Shown here: in pieces, positions 1-6,252 of the stretch
Position numbering within the stretch: position 1 is the stretch's first letter
How the letters are laid out: the number at the start of each line of letters is the position of its first letter
NCBI GenBank assembly: GCA_015222065.1
Contig: JADFUQ010000085.1
Coordinates: 1-8,112 of the forward strand
Source: Bacteroidota bacterium
GTDB lineage: Bacteria; Bacteroidota; Bacteroidia; Bacteroidales; VadinHA17
Direction: 5' to 3'
DNA length: 8,112 nucleotides
Program-made: the position numbers and the translations under genes
Notes under the pieces: model-generated
What the model was told of the DNA's origin: nothing
The model's input: the letters and a program-made list of their open reading frames with translations, nothing else
Databases searched by the model: none

Positions 1-749
1 GCTCCTTCGCTCAGGTTCGTATATACATTGCCAGGCAATACATCAAAAACTCCCCCTTTCCACTCTGTTTCGGAAAGCATGGTTCTTAAGAACTTCTGAT
101 GATCGTCTGATAATGAATATTTTTTTCGTAATATTTTGGTACCCCCAGGGAATAAAATAGTCTCTTTTCCCGGTTTGAACATTTCATTTACATCAATAGA
201 ATTCAAGGAGTAAAATACAAGTTTAGCGTGAGTTTCATCTGCCGATTTGTTTTTATAGCCGGGCAGGTGCGACCAATCAAGGTAAACTTCAATCATCGAT
301 GGTTCATCACTATCCTGAAGCTCAATTTTGAACAGTTCTCCTACATAAGAAATATTTATAGGTTTAAGAGGCGTCACCGGCTTCATAGATGCATTTGCAG
401 TATATTCTTGATCCTGAAATTTTATGTATAACATGTATTGTTTTCCGTAAAGAGCTCTGAATTCAGGAATTGTTTTGTATAATCCCGGATTAACAGGATC
501 TTCATGCAGTATATATACCTTTGATCCGTCAAACACAGCAACGAGAGCACTGGAAACCGGCTTAGGAGTTTGATTCATTTCCGTTACAGGACGTGTCAAT
601 CTAATTTCATGTGCTTTCTTTTCGTTGGTCAGTATCCCATCAACAACTATCACCGGTAGATTTTTTGTATGCAGGTACCATTCCTTCTCCTCCTCACATG
701 AGAGAATAAGAAAAAATAAAATCAGATATATTCCATATCTCCAATTCAT
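1..749 (-). CDS. DUF4249-family outer-membrane lipoprotein, C-terminus cut by window edge
   Basis: The reading frame is open from the ATG at 749-747 to the window edge (249 codons), so the stop lies outside. The N-terminus MNWRYGIYLILFFLILSCEE is a lipoprotein signal peptide with the lipobox cysteine at residue 18, followed by acidic residues. The mature part begins with a strand reading LPVIVVDGILTNEKK, as expected for the immunoglobulin-like start of DUF4249 proteins, and the last visible part (FDVLPGNVYTNLSEGA) resembles the conserved end of that family, so probably little is missing. Its ATG shares one base with the TGA of the receptor gene upstream (TGATG), which suggests translational coupling. 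DUF4249 proteins are commonly encoded beside TonB-dependent receptors of this type; by inference it is a surface or periplasm-facing partner of the receptor. Molecular function is unknown. Family assignment is from memory of the pattern, not a search. Confidence 0.8.
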   Translation of the reverse strand, partial: MNWRYGIYLILFFLILSCEEEKEWYLHTKNLPVIVVDGILTNEKKAHEIRLTRPVTEMNQTPKPVSSALVAVFDGSKVYILHEDPVNPGLYKTIPEFRALYGKQYMLYIKFQDQEYTANASMKPVTPLKPINISYVGELFKIELQDSDEPSMIEVYLDWSHLPGYKNKSADETHAKLVFYSLNSIDVNEMFKPGKETILFPGGTKILRKKYSLSDDHQKFLRTMLSETEWKGGVFDVLPGNVYTNLSEG

Positions 750-3409
750 CAAAACCTGAATTTATAGTTTATTGAAGGGATAACTTTGTACAAATAAATT
801 TGTGATGAAACCAGTTCGAAATCCTTTTCAAAATTACCAGGTATAATAAATTCCCCTTCGTCAGTTAATATTTTGTTAAAGTTCATACTAAATGGATTTT
901 CCCTTCCATAAATATTCAGAACAGATAAGTTCAGATTATGCTCAAATCGAGATTCAATTTTATTCAGACGGATATCAAATGACAGATCAAGCCGGTGATA
1001 CGGAGGTAAACGGTCATTATTCTTATCACCATAAATCGGTACTGTATAGCCATTGTATTCATAAAAGGCAGTTGGGGTGGTAATTGCCGCGCCTGATGAC
1101 AAGATCCAGTTAGCGGAAAAGCGGGTCCTCTTGCTAAGTTCATAATTCAAGTACAACGACAGTTTATGTGGGCGATCATTGAATGCAGGAAATGTCTGGT
1201 TATCATAAAGATCACTGATCTGCTTTTTTGTTTTTGATAGCGAATAGCCTACCCATCCGCTTAATCGTCCGGATGTTTTTTTCAAAAAATATTCTATCCC
1301 ATAAGCACGGGCTTCTCCAAACCTGAGTTCAGATTCAAATAAAGGATTAAGTAACATTTTAGCATGAGGGTTATAATCAATTTGGTTATTCATAACCCTG
1401 TAATATGCTTCAGTTTGAAAATGCCAGCCTTTCATAGGCCAGTTCTTTGACCAGCCAATTGAGAGCTGATCAGCCAGTTGCGGTTTAATATTTGGTCCAC
1501 TGGGCAACCAGACTTCCAGTGCGGTGAATGGACTAACTGAATTTGTTATCATATGAATATACTGGGATGTCCTGGTATAACTTGCCTTGAGAGATGAATT
1601 TTCTCCAATTTGATACAACAACCCCAACCGTGGTTCAAAATTTGTATATGAATGATATGATTCGCCAGCTTCATACCTGGTAGTATCTATCGGATTATGA
1701 TCCTGGTCAAACGTGTATTCGACAGACTCACCAATATTTTCCCAGGTTGTTAACCTGAAACCATATTGAAGGGATATCCTGTCGCTTAACTGGTGCTCAT
1801 GACTGACATACAGGGCAAAATCCTGACTGTTTTTGCGTGGAACAAGTGGGAAATATGTTCCTTCAGGAATATCGCCCATTTCAAAATTACCAGGATTATA
1901 ATTATTACCTCCAAATTTAATACCGAACCTAAGGGTACTTTCCGGCCGGATATACCATGTGAAATCACTCTTAAAACCAATATTTGCAATATGAGAATTC
2001 CACTGATACTTCTTTTCGTAGGAAGTAACCAGGAAATAATCATATTTACTGGCATATAAAGTAGTATTGGAGAAAAGCCTGTCGTTAAAAAGATGGTTCC
2101 AGCGTATAGCACCTACCAAATTGCCCCAGTTAATACCGGATGAATTCTGATCAGAACTACTGGTCCTGAAATAATCCTTTCCATAGTAACCGGAAAAAAA
2201 CAGCCTGTTATTCCTGTTAATCCTGAAATTCATTTTACCGTACAGATCGGAGAAATAGAGATCATTCAGGTCGGGATTATCATTGATAAGATACAATTTG
2301 AGATATGATCGACGCCCTGAAACAAAAAATGAACTTTTATCTTTTATAATCGGACCTTCCACTGATAAGCGTGATGCAATTAAACCCATATTTCCGCTGA
2401 CTCCGAAATGCCTCATATTTCCATCTTTGGTCTTAATATCTATCAGTGACGACAACCTGCCACCATGCTGAGAAGGCAAATTTCCTTTGTAAACTTTAAT
2501 ATCTTTTACCGCATCAGGTATAAATACCGAGAAGAAACCGAGGAGGTGGGCAGGGTTATAAACCGGTGCCTCATCAAGTAAGATCAGGTTTTGGTCTTTG
2601 TTACCACCCCTTACATAAAATAGTGTTGACCCATCGCTAAAAAAGTTTATCCCGGGAACAGACTGTAACGATTTCAGAACATCCACCTCTCCCATCAGTG
2701 CCGGCATATCCTGTACATCATGTGGGTGGATATTTACTTTACCCATTTGGCTTTTCTGTATCTCCGGAAGATTCTCATCCGCCCGGATTACCACCTCATC
2801 CAGCATTGAAGTGTCTTCTTCCAATTCAATATCCAGAATTTTATCACCGAAAAGTTTAATCTCTTTCTCAATACAACTGTATCCCAGGAAAGAAAACCGT
2901 ATGGAATAAAGCCCCTCAGGCAGTGTAATAGAATAAAATCCATAGCCATTGGATATTGTTCCCTGAACCGGATCAACCGATACAACAGTAGCGCCAACCA
3001 ATATCTCTCCGCTAGTTACATCACGTATATAGCCATTTAAAGTAAAACTCTCTCGCACCTTTTTTTCATCTTTCATTTGTTCCAGCATCTTCAGAACAAT
3101 TTGTTCCTCCACAACAAAATACCTGATCCTCATTTCCTTAAGCAGATCATCAAGGATTTCACTAACCGGCTTTTCTATAGCTTTAACAGATACTAAAGAA
3201 TGAGTGGGAATCTTTTTAGGATTATAGGAGAAACTAATATTGCTCTGTTCGGCAATACTATCTAATACTTTGTAAAATGGAATTTCTGAAAACTCAATAG
3301 TTATCTTTTGTTTAAGATCCAATTCCTGGGCATGCAGATTTTTTGGCAGCAAAATACCTGGTAAAAGAATCAATATGAGCCTTATAAAATTGACTTTAAA
3401 ATTTATCAT
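749..3409 (-). CDS. TonB-dependent outer-membrane receptor with STN and carboxypeptidase-regulatory-like domains
   Basis: This 886-residue protein should import a substrate across the outer membrane using TonB energy and report occupancy to the anti-sigma factor. Visible parts in order: signal peptide (1-28, ending LHAQ); STN (secretin/TonB N-terminal) domain, about 32-108; carboxypeptidase-D regulatory-like beta sandwich, about 122-197 (motif GATVVSVD...GTISNGYGFYSI); TonB-box-like LDEVVI at 203-208; plug, about 220-330, with VLKSLQSVPGI, YVRGGNKDQNLILLDE and GGRLSSLIDIKTKDG; and a 22-strand-type beta barrel, about 335-886, ending in an aromatic residue (KFRF). The plug wording (PALMGEVDVLKSLQ, FYVRGG, APVYNPAHLLGFFSVF) fits the subfamily that pairs with DUF4249 lipoproteins, not SusC with SusD. 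The STN domain marks it as a signalling transducer for the FecR-like protein encoded upstream. The ATG at 3409 is followed directly by the signal peptide. Cargo cannot be read from the sequence. Confidence 0.93.
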   Translation of the reverse strand: MINFKVNFIRLILILLPGILLPKNLHAQELDLKQKITIEFSEIPFYKVLDSIAEQSNISFSYNPKKIPTHSLVSVKAIEKPVSEILDDLLKEMRIRYFVVEEQIVLKMLEQMKDEKKVRESFTLNGYIRDVTSGEILVGATVVSVDPVQGTISNGYGFYSITLPEGLYSIRFSFLGYSCIEKEIKLFGDKILDIELEEDTSMLDEVVIRADENLPEIQKSQMGKVNIHPHDVQDMPALMGEVDVLKSLQSVPGINFFSDGSTLFYVRGGNKDQNLILLDEAPVYNPAHLLGFFSVFIPDAVKDIKVYKGNLPSQHGGRLSSLIDIKTKDGNMRHFGVSGNMGLIASRLSVEGPIIKDKSSFFVSGRRSYLKLYLINDNPDLNDLYFSDLYGKMNFRINRNNRLFFSGYYGKDYFRTSSSDQNSSGINWGNLVGAIRWNHLFNDRLFSNTTLYASKYDYFLVTSYEKKYQWNSHIANIGFKSDFTWYIRPESTLRFGIKFGGNNYNPGNFEMGDIPEGTYFPLVPRKNSQDFALYVSHEHQLSDRISLQYGFRLTTWENIGESVEYTFDQDHNPIDTTRYEAGESYHSYTNFEPRLGLLYQIGENSSLKASYTRTSQYIHMITNSVSPFTALEVWLPSGPNIKPQLADQLSIGWSKNWPMKGWHFQTEAYYRVMNNQIDYNPHAKMLLNPLFESELRFGEARAYGIEYFLKKTSGRLSGWVGYSLSKTKKQISDLYDNQTFPAFNDRPHKLSLYLNYELSKRTRFSANWILSSGAAITTPTAFYEYNGYTVPIYGDKNNDRLPPYHRLDLSFDIRLNKIESRFEHNLNLSVLNIYGRENPFSMNFNKILTDEGEFIIPGNFEKDFELVSSQIYLYKVIPSINYKFRF

Positions 3410-3432
3410 TTCATCCCGGGAATCGAAGATTA

Positions 3433-3462
3433 CAAATTTACTCTATTTGCTTTTAATCCAAA
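3433..3462 (-). promoter_or_regulatory. Candidate housekeeping promoter for receptor and lipoprotein genes
   Basis: Read on the minus strand, TTTG (3462-3459) is followed after 18 bases by TAAATTTG (3440-3433). This matches the Bacteroidota -7 element TAnnTTTG exactly, with a -33-type TTTG at nearly the usual distance. Transcription would start near 3427, giving a leader of only about 18 bases before the ATG at 3409. It implies that receptor and lipoprotein need not depend on read-through from the sigma/anti-sigma genes. No experiment supports it; it is a motif match in AT-rich DNA. Confidence 0.5.
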
Positions 3463-3547
3463 GAAACAAAATATACAATGAACATCATTCAAATTTTATA
3501 AGAACAAATCTGCGAAAATCTTATAGTTTATGCAGAGTTTTATCAAT

Positions 3548-3710
3548 TAATTAGAGTCCGTCTATAAAGTAAGTAAAAATTGATTTAAGAACAAGGAACA
3601 CCGATTAACGATTTGCGAAGTGGTTGAAAATCTTAAATCTAAAATCGTTAATCCTTGTTCGATATTCAGTTTAACTAAAATTTATCGACTTTATGGACAG
3701 ACACTAATTA
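3548..3710. mobile_element. MITE-like nested palindromic element between anti-sigma and receptor genes
   Basis: The 163-bp segment begins and ends with TAATTA. Inside these, GAGTCCGTCTATAAAGT (3554-3570) is matched as an inverted repeat by the complement of 3688-3704 (GTGTCTGTCCATAAAGT), 14 of 17 positions, and weaker complementarity continues inwards for about 18 bases. A second inverted repeat lies within: GAACAAGGA (3589-3597) plus ATTAACGATTT (3604-3614) pair with 3642-3660, leaving a 7-base bulge on the left arm and a loop of about 27 bases. There is no coding capacity. TAATTA at both ends could be a target duplication or part of the repeat; because it is palindromic the two cannot be told apart. 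The right end contains the stop codon of the anti-sigma gene. A non-autonomous transposon (MITE) or a REP-type repeat both fit; the mobilising enzyme is not in the window. Confidence 0.6.
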
Positions 3711-4735
3711 GGTTCACAACCCGGCCCTGTTATTTCAATAGTATCATCCTTGCGGGTAAACTCCAGGTCAAGTGTTGCCTCCAGAACATTTATTACTGCC
3801 TCTAAAGACTGATTATCAAAGGATACCGTTATCCGGCAATTCTCCAAACCCGGGTCTTTCAGAATAATATTTGTGTGAAAAACTTTCTCAAGGATTTTGA
3901 TAACATCTGACAACTTATCGTTATTGAATTCCATTTCAAGTGTCTTCCATGAGAGGTAATTTTTATCAGCCTCCTTTTCCATAATAAACGAACTCTCTGA
4001 TTTTAAGAAAGTCCCCATATTCCCCGGATCAAGCACTATCCTTTTATCCTGTTGTTTAACAGAACTCATAGCAACCCTGCCCGTTGATACCAATACCTCA
4101 ATTGCCTCATTATCCTTATACGCATTAATATTAAAAGAGGTCCCCAGCACTTTAACTTCAATGTCTCCGGCATTTACAATAAAAGGTCTGGTTTTATCAG
4201 GCACTACATTAAAGAAAGCTTCACCTCTAAGAGAAAGTTCCCTTGATTCTTTGTCAAATTTTTTTGGGTATTTTAACAGTGAGTTAGTATTCAGTGTAAC
4301 AAATGAACCATCCCGTAATTCAACCTCTTTTGTTTCCATTGCTGTCCTTACCTTTTCATAACCTGAATTGCGTGTAAAATAGATAGTTGCAAAAGTAGTC
4401 AGGGCAATGATTGCAAAGCCGGCAGCGACCCTGAGTAAAGAAAATCTTTTTATTCTTTCCGAACGGTACTTCACCTTCAACGGACTCATCTCAGTATCAC
4501 TCTCTGTTATTCTTTTTTCTATTGAAGCCCACTCCTCATCAATGTTAATAGAACGGATATCCTCCACCATGTCCATACCATCCCATACATGTTTCAGGTC
4601 GCGGAAGATTTTTCCGTTTTCAGGACCTGTTTTAATCCATTGATCAACCCAATCTGACTCATCCCTGCTACATTCTCCCGCGAGGTAACGTGTCAGCAGG
4701 TTCATTAGTTCAGTATGTTCATTATTCTTTTTCAT
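3704..4735 (-). CDS. FecR-type anti-sigma factor with DUF4974-like C-terminal domain
   Basis: This 343-residue inner-membrane protein should hold the ECF sigma factor encoded upstream and release or activate it on a signal from the receptor STN domain. Visible parts: a cytoplasmic sigma-binding N-terminal region, about 8-60, with LLTRYLAGECSRDE and DQWI typical of this family; one membrane helix, about 101-120 (LRVAAGFAIIALTTFATIYF), preceded by basic residues RSERIKR; a periplasmic FecR domain, about 128-225, with ELRDGSFVTLNTNSLLKYP, LRGEAFFNV and VLGTSFNINAY; and a DUF4974/STN-like domain, about 266-336 (MEFNNDKLSDVIKILEKVF). Length is normal for Bacteroidota members. The start is ATG at 4735-4733; a six-codon reading frame (4749-4732) immediately upstream ends in a TGA overlapping that ATG. 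The TAG stop (3706-3704) lies in the terminal repeat of the MITE-like element, so the last residues may have been set by its insertion. Confidence 0.93.
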   Translation of the reverse strand: MKKNNEHTELMNLLTRYLAGECSRDESDWVDQWIKTGPENGKIFRDLKHVWDGMDMVEDIRSINIDEEWASIEKRITESDTEMSPLKVKYRSERIKRFSLLRVAAGFAIIALTTFATIYFTRNSGYEKVRTAMETKEVELRDGSFVTLNTNSLLKYPKKFDKESRELSLRGEAFFNVVPDKTRPFIVNAGDIEVKVLGTSFNINAYKDNEAIEVLVSTGRVAMSSVKQQDKRIVLDPGNMGTFLKSESSFIMEKEADKNYLSWKTLEMEFNNDKLSDVIKILEKVFHTNIILKDPGLENCRITVSFDNQSLEAVINVLEATLDLEFTRKDDTIEITGPGCEPN

Positions 4736-4826
4736 GATCTTTCATTCATAACACACAAGAAGAGGGGGATACCCTTTGCTAAAAGCAATATATTTTGTAA
4801 AATCTTAAAATTCTCATATTCTTACT

Positions 4827-4857
4827 CCAACTATAGTTATTGGAATGTTGGAATGTT
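4827..4857. repeat. Palindrome plus two GGAATGTT copies
   Basis: CCAACTATAGTTATTGG (4827-4843) is a near-perfect palindrome around AACTATAGTT and runs directly into GGAATGTT repeated twice (4842-4857). The 8-base unit resembles the minus-strand reading of the larger array (GGAATAAT, GGAATACT), so these copies are inverted relative to it. They may mark the other border of one repeat-derived insertion, or serve as a small regulatory palindrome 90-120 bases before the anti-sigma start. Confidence 0.45.
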
Positions 4858-5068
4858 GTTTTTTAGATAAAAATATCTTCCAAATTTGTAAACTTAATAT
4901 CATAATAACTAAAATTTAAAGTGACTAAAATTCAAAATTTGGAACTCGTAATACAGAAAAAATATAGCCACAAAGGCACCCCGGTACAGTCATTCTTCCT
5001 TACGGGGCAGGCTAAAGCACAAAGAACCACTAAATATTTGTTCCTCTTTTCCCCTTATCCCCTCTATT

Positions 5069-5156
5069 CCATTATTCCATCTTTCCATTATTCCATCTTT
5101 CCATTATTCCATCTTTCCATTATTCCAGTATTCCAGTATTCCATTATTCCATTATC
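5069..5156. repeat. 8-bp tandem repeat array, 11 units
   Basis: Eleven consecutive 8-mers begin with CCA. The first six are three exact copies of the 16-mer CCATTATTCCATCTTT (5069-5084, 5085-5100, 5101-5116). Five 8-mers follow: CCATTATT, CCAGTATT, CCAGTATT, CCATTATT and CCATTATC. The 8-mer just before (5061-5068, CCTCTATT) is a decayed copy. In the transcript of the sigma operon the array reads as GGAATAATGG-type units, each with a purine-rich stretch and an ATG. It starts seven bases after the sigma stop codon. Exact repeats of this kind are prone to replication slippage, so copy number may differ between strains. Confidence 0.9.
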
Positions 5157-5163
5157 CTACCTC

Positions 5164-5748
5164 TTATCCTTTCCATATACTACTAAAGATACTTACCACC
5201 CAAACAACCCATACCGGCAGGTACGTTGCCAGCTTTTCCCTTAAAGTTTTTAGCGCCCGTGACATTTGTCCCTCAACTGTCTTAACTGATATATCAAGTT
5301 TTTTTGCAATCTCGGCATATTTAAGATCCCTGAAACGGTTCATAATAAATATTTCGCGGCATTTATCAGGCAGAGAGTCAATAACCAGGTTTATTCTCTC
5401 CTCCAGCTCCATAATCTGAACAGGGTCACTATCTTCAGCAAGTTGAGAGTATCCCGGATTCCCGGTTATATTTTCTGTTTTATCAAATTTCTTATGATCA
5501 CGAATATAATTCAGGCAACGGTTTCTAACAGAAGTAAACAGGTAGGACCGTAATGGTTTCTCAGAATCAATCTCGTTCCTCTTCTCCCACAGGTTAATAA
5601 AAACGTCATGGGTAATTTCCTTTGAGGTGTCTATATCTTTGACATACTTACGTGCGAACCCGGTAAGAGCTGTAAAATTCTCTTTGAATAACAATTCAAA
5701 CGATTGTTTATTCAGTTTGCCACTGTTTTTATTTGGTGAATTGCCCAA
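5164..5748 (-). CDS. ECF-type RNA polymerase sigma factor, Bacteroidota type
   Basis: This 194-residue protein has the two domains of an ECF sigma factor. Region 2, about 16-88, carries SFELLFKENFTALTGFARKY, the core-binding segment EITHDVFINLWEKR and RSYLFTSVRNRCLNYIRD. Region 4, about 115-172, carries LPDKCREIFIMNRF and the helix-turn-helix YAEIAKKLDISVKTVEGQMS for the -35 element. It should direct RNA polymerase to target promoters when freed by the FecR-like protein encoded next. The first codon is TTG (5748-5746): an in-frame TAG stands two codons upstream and no ATG occurs before region 2, and AGG a few bases upstream could help initiation. The C-terminus beyond region 4 is a very hydrophobic tail (residues 177-192, LPVWVVWVVSIFSSIW); similar tails occur in related sigma factors, and membrane association is possible but unproven. 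Confidence 0.93.
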   Translation of the reverse strand: MGNSPNKNSGKLNKQSFELLFKENFTALTGFARKYVKDIDTSKEITHDVFINLWEKRNEIDSEKPLRSYLFTSVRNRCLNYIRDHKKFDKTENITGNPGYSQLAEDSDPVQIMELEERINLVIDSLPDKCREIFIMNRFRDLKYAEIAKKLDISVKTVEGQMSRALKTLREKLATYLPVWVVWVVSIFSSIWKG

Positions 5749-5796
5749 GACCTAAAATAATCAGTAAAATGAATTTCCAGTGAATTTGTCTGTCAA

Positions 5797-5804
5797 CAAA
5801 GATA
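5797..5804 (-). promoter_or_regulatory. Candidate -7 box of the sigma factor gene
   Basis: On the minus strand this reads TATCTTTG, an exact match to the Bacteroidota -7 consensus TAnnTTTG. Transcription would start near 5790, leaving a leader of about 42 bases before the TTG start at 5748. A clear TTG or TTTG at the -33 distance is missing; a T-rich run stands there instead. Weak but plausible. Confidence 0.4.
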
Positions 5805-5861
5805 ATTATCCAAACGATTGAAAAAAACCGGTTATTTAGCTCTACTTTTTAAAACAAAATA

Positions 5862-5887
5862 AACCTCACTACAAAAAATAGTGGGTT
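5862..5887 (-). terminator. Terminator-like hairpin downstream of the pseudogene
   Basis: AACC (5862-5865) and CACTA (5867-5871) pair with TAGTG (5879-5883) and GGTT (5884-5887), giving nine base pairs with one bulged base and a 7-base loop. On the minus strand it is followed by TATTTTGTTTT, a T-rich tail typical of intrinsic terminators. The plus strand is also T-rich after it, so it could work both ways. It starts 14 bases after the TAA of the decayed gene and would stop transcripts of the fusion gene before the sigma promoter. Confidence 0.5.
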
Positions 5888-5900
5888 AATTTTTAGTTTT

Positions 5901-6242
5901 TTACTCATATACTAACCAAGCTGTTGCCTTACAGTCTTTATTTGAGATGAACCTTATCCACCTTGCCTGAAAATTATCAGGGAAAATATATTCGAATGTT
6001 TCCCCTTGAGCGACAGTTACTTTTTTGTAGGTCATCCACGGTCCATGTCCAACCGGTTCTACCTCAATTTTACAGTTTGAAATGGCTGGATGGCATTTGT
6101 CACATGAATTTCATGGGTCATTTGAATACCTTTCATGACACAACCTGTAGTTTAGCCGTTGGTGGATACTAACAAGAGTACGGTTTTCGCCACTACCTAA
6201 CAAGCCAAATGGTTCCTTTAGGGCAGCCGGGAAACAGAATCA
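5901..6242 (-). pseudogene. Decayed C-terminal remnant of a probable secreted protein
   Basis: Protein-like sequence continues only by changing frame. The first part, in one frame, reads PAALKEPFGLLGSGENRTLV (6227-6171). The next frame continues with VSTNG, an in-frame TAA (6154-6152), then VMKGIQMTHEIHVTNAIQPF and QTVK to about 6070. After a one-base loss in the run of A's there (plus-strand TTTT near 6068-6071), the first frame resumes with IEVEPVGHGPWMTYKKVTV and ends in KDCKATAWLVYE before the TAA at 5903-5901. Alternating strand-like residues and the closing motif W-I-R-x6-D-C-x-A-T-A suggest the final beta domain of a larger extracytoplasmic protein; I recognise the pattern but cannot name the family. 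It lies 10 bases after the fusion gene, so it was perhaps once co-transcribed. The plus-strand reading frame at 5963-6172 is its shadow. Sequencing error could explain one frameshift but not the whole set and the missing N-terminus. Confidence 0.6.
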
Positions 6243-6252
6243 TGTCCGTGAA

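Larger units (their letters stand above)
4736..5163. other. 428-bp spacer between sigma and anti-sigma genes, rich in repeats
   Basis: No gene is supported here; the plus-strand reading frame across it is low-complexity sequence running into the sigma gene. It holds the 8-bp array (5069-5156), two inverted copies of a similar 8-mer (4842-4857) beside a palindrome (CCAACTATAGTTATTGG, 4827-4843), and a direct repeat of CACAAAG (4969-4975, 5018-5024) enclosing a short GC-rich inverted repeat (CCCCG 4979-4983, CGGGG 5003-5007). The part nearest the anti-sigma gene (4741-4920) is AT-rich and has no convincing TAnnTTTG promoter, so anti-sigma expression may depend on read-through from the sigma gene across these repeats. 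Confidence 0.55.

Noticed and set aside
228..431. Plus-strand 67-codon frame
   Set aside because: It is antisense to the DUF4249 gene, which has a signal peptide and family motifs; the plus frame has none.
1793..2112. Open frames on both strands inside the receptor gene (plus 1793-2059, minus 1786-2112)
   Set aside because: They overlap the well-supported beta-barrel frame, show no domain-like pattern, and are shadows of it.
1..3409. SusC/SusD glycan-uptake pair
   Set aside because: The lipoprotein lacks SusD character and fits DUF4249, and the receptor plug belongs to the DUF4249-paired subfamily. No carbohydrate enzyme is present in the window.
4864..4877. AGATA/TATCT hairpin as a terminator or operator
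   Set aside because: Only five A/T base pairs in AT-rich DNA; expected by chance.
5069..5156. CRISPR array
   Set aside because: The units are 8 bp in direct tandem without spacers; this is a microsatellite-like array.
4921..5244. Plus-strand 107-codon frame across the repeat array
   Set aside because: It starts with GTG, is mostly translated low-complexity repeat and then runs antisense into the sigma gene; no protein character.
5749..5900. Riboswitch or structured leader for the sigma operon
   Set aside because: Apart from the terminator-like hairpin, the region is AT-rich with no conserved riboswitch core I recognise.
5963..6172. Plus-strand 69-codon frame
   Set aside because: It is antisense to the decayed gene remnant, whose minus-strand translation is clearly protein-like.
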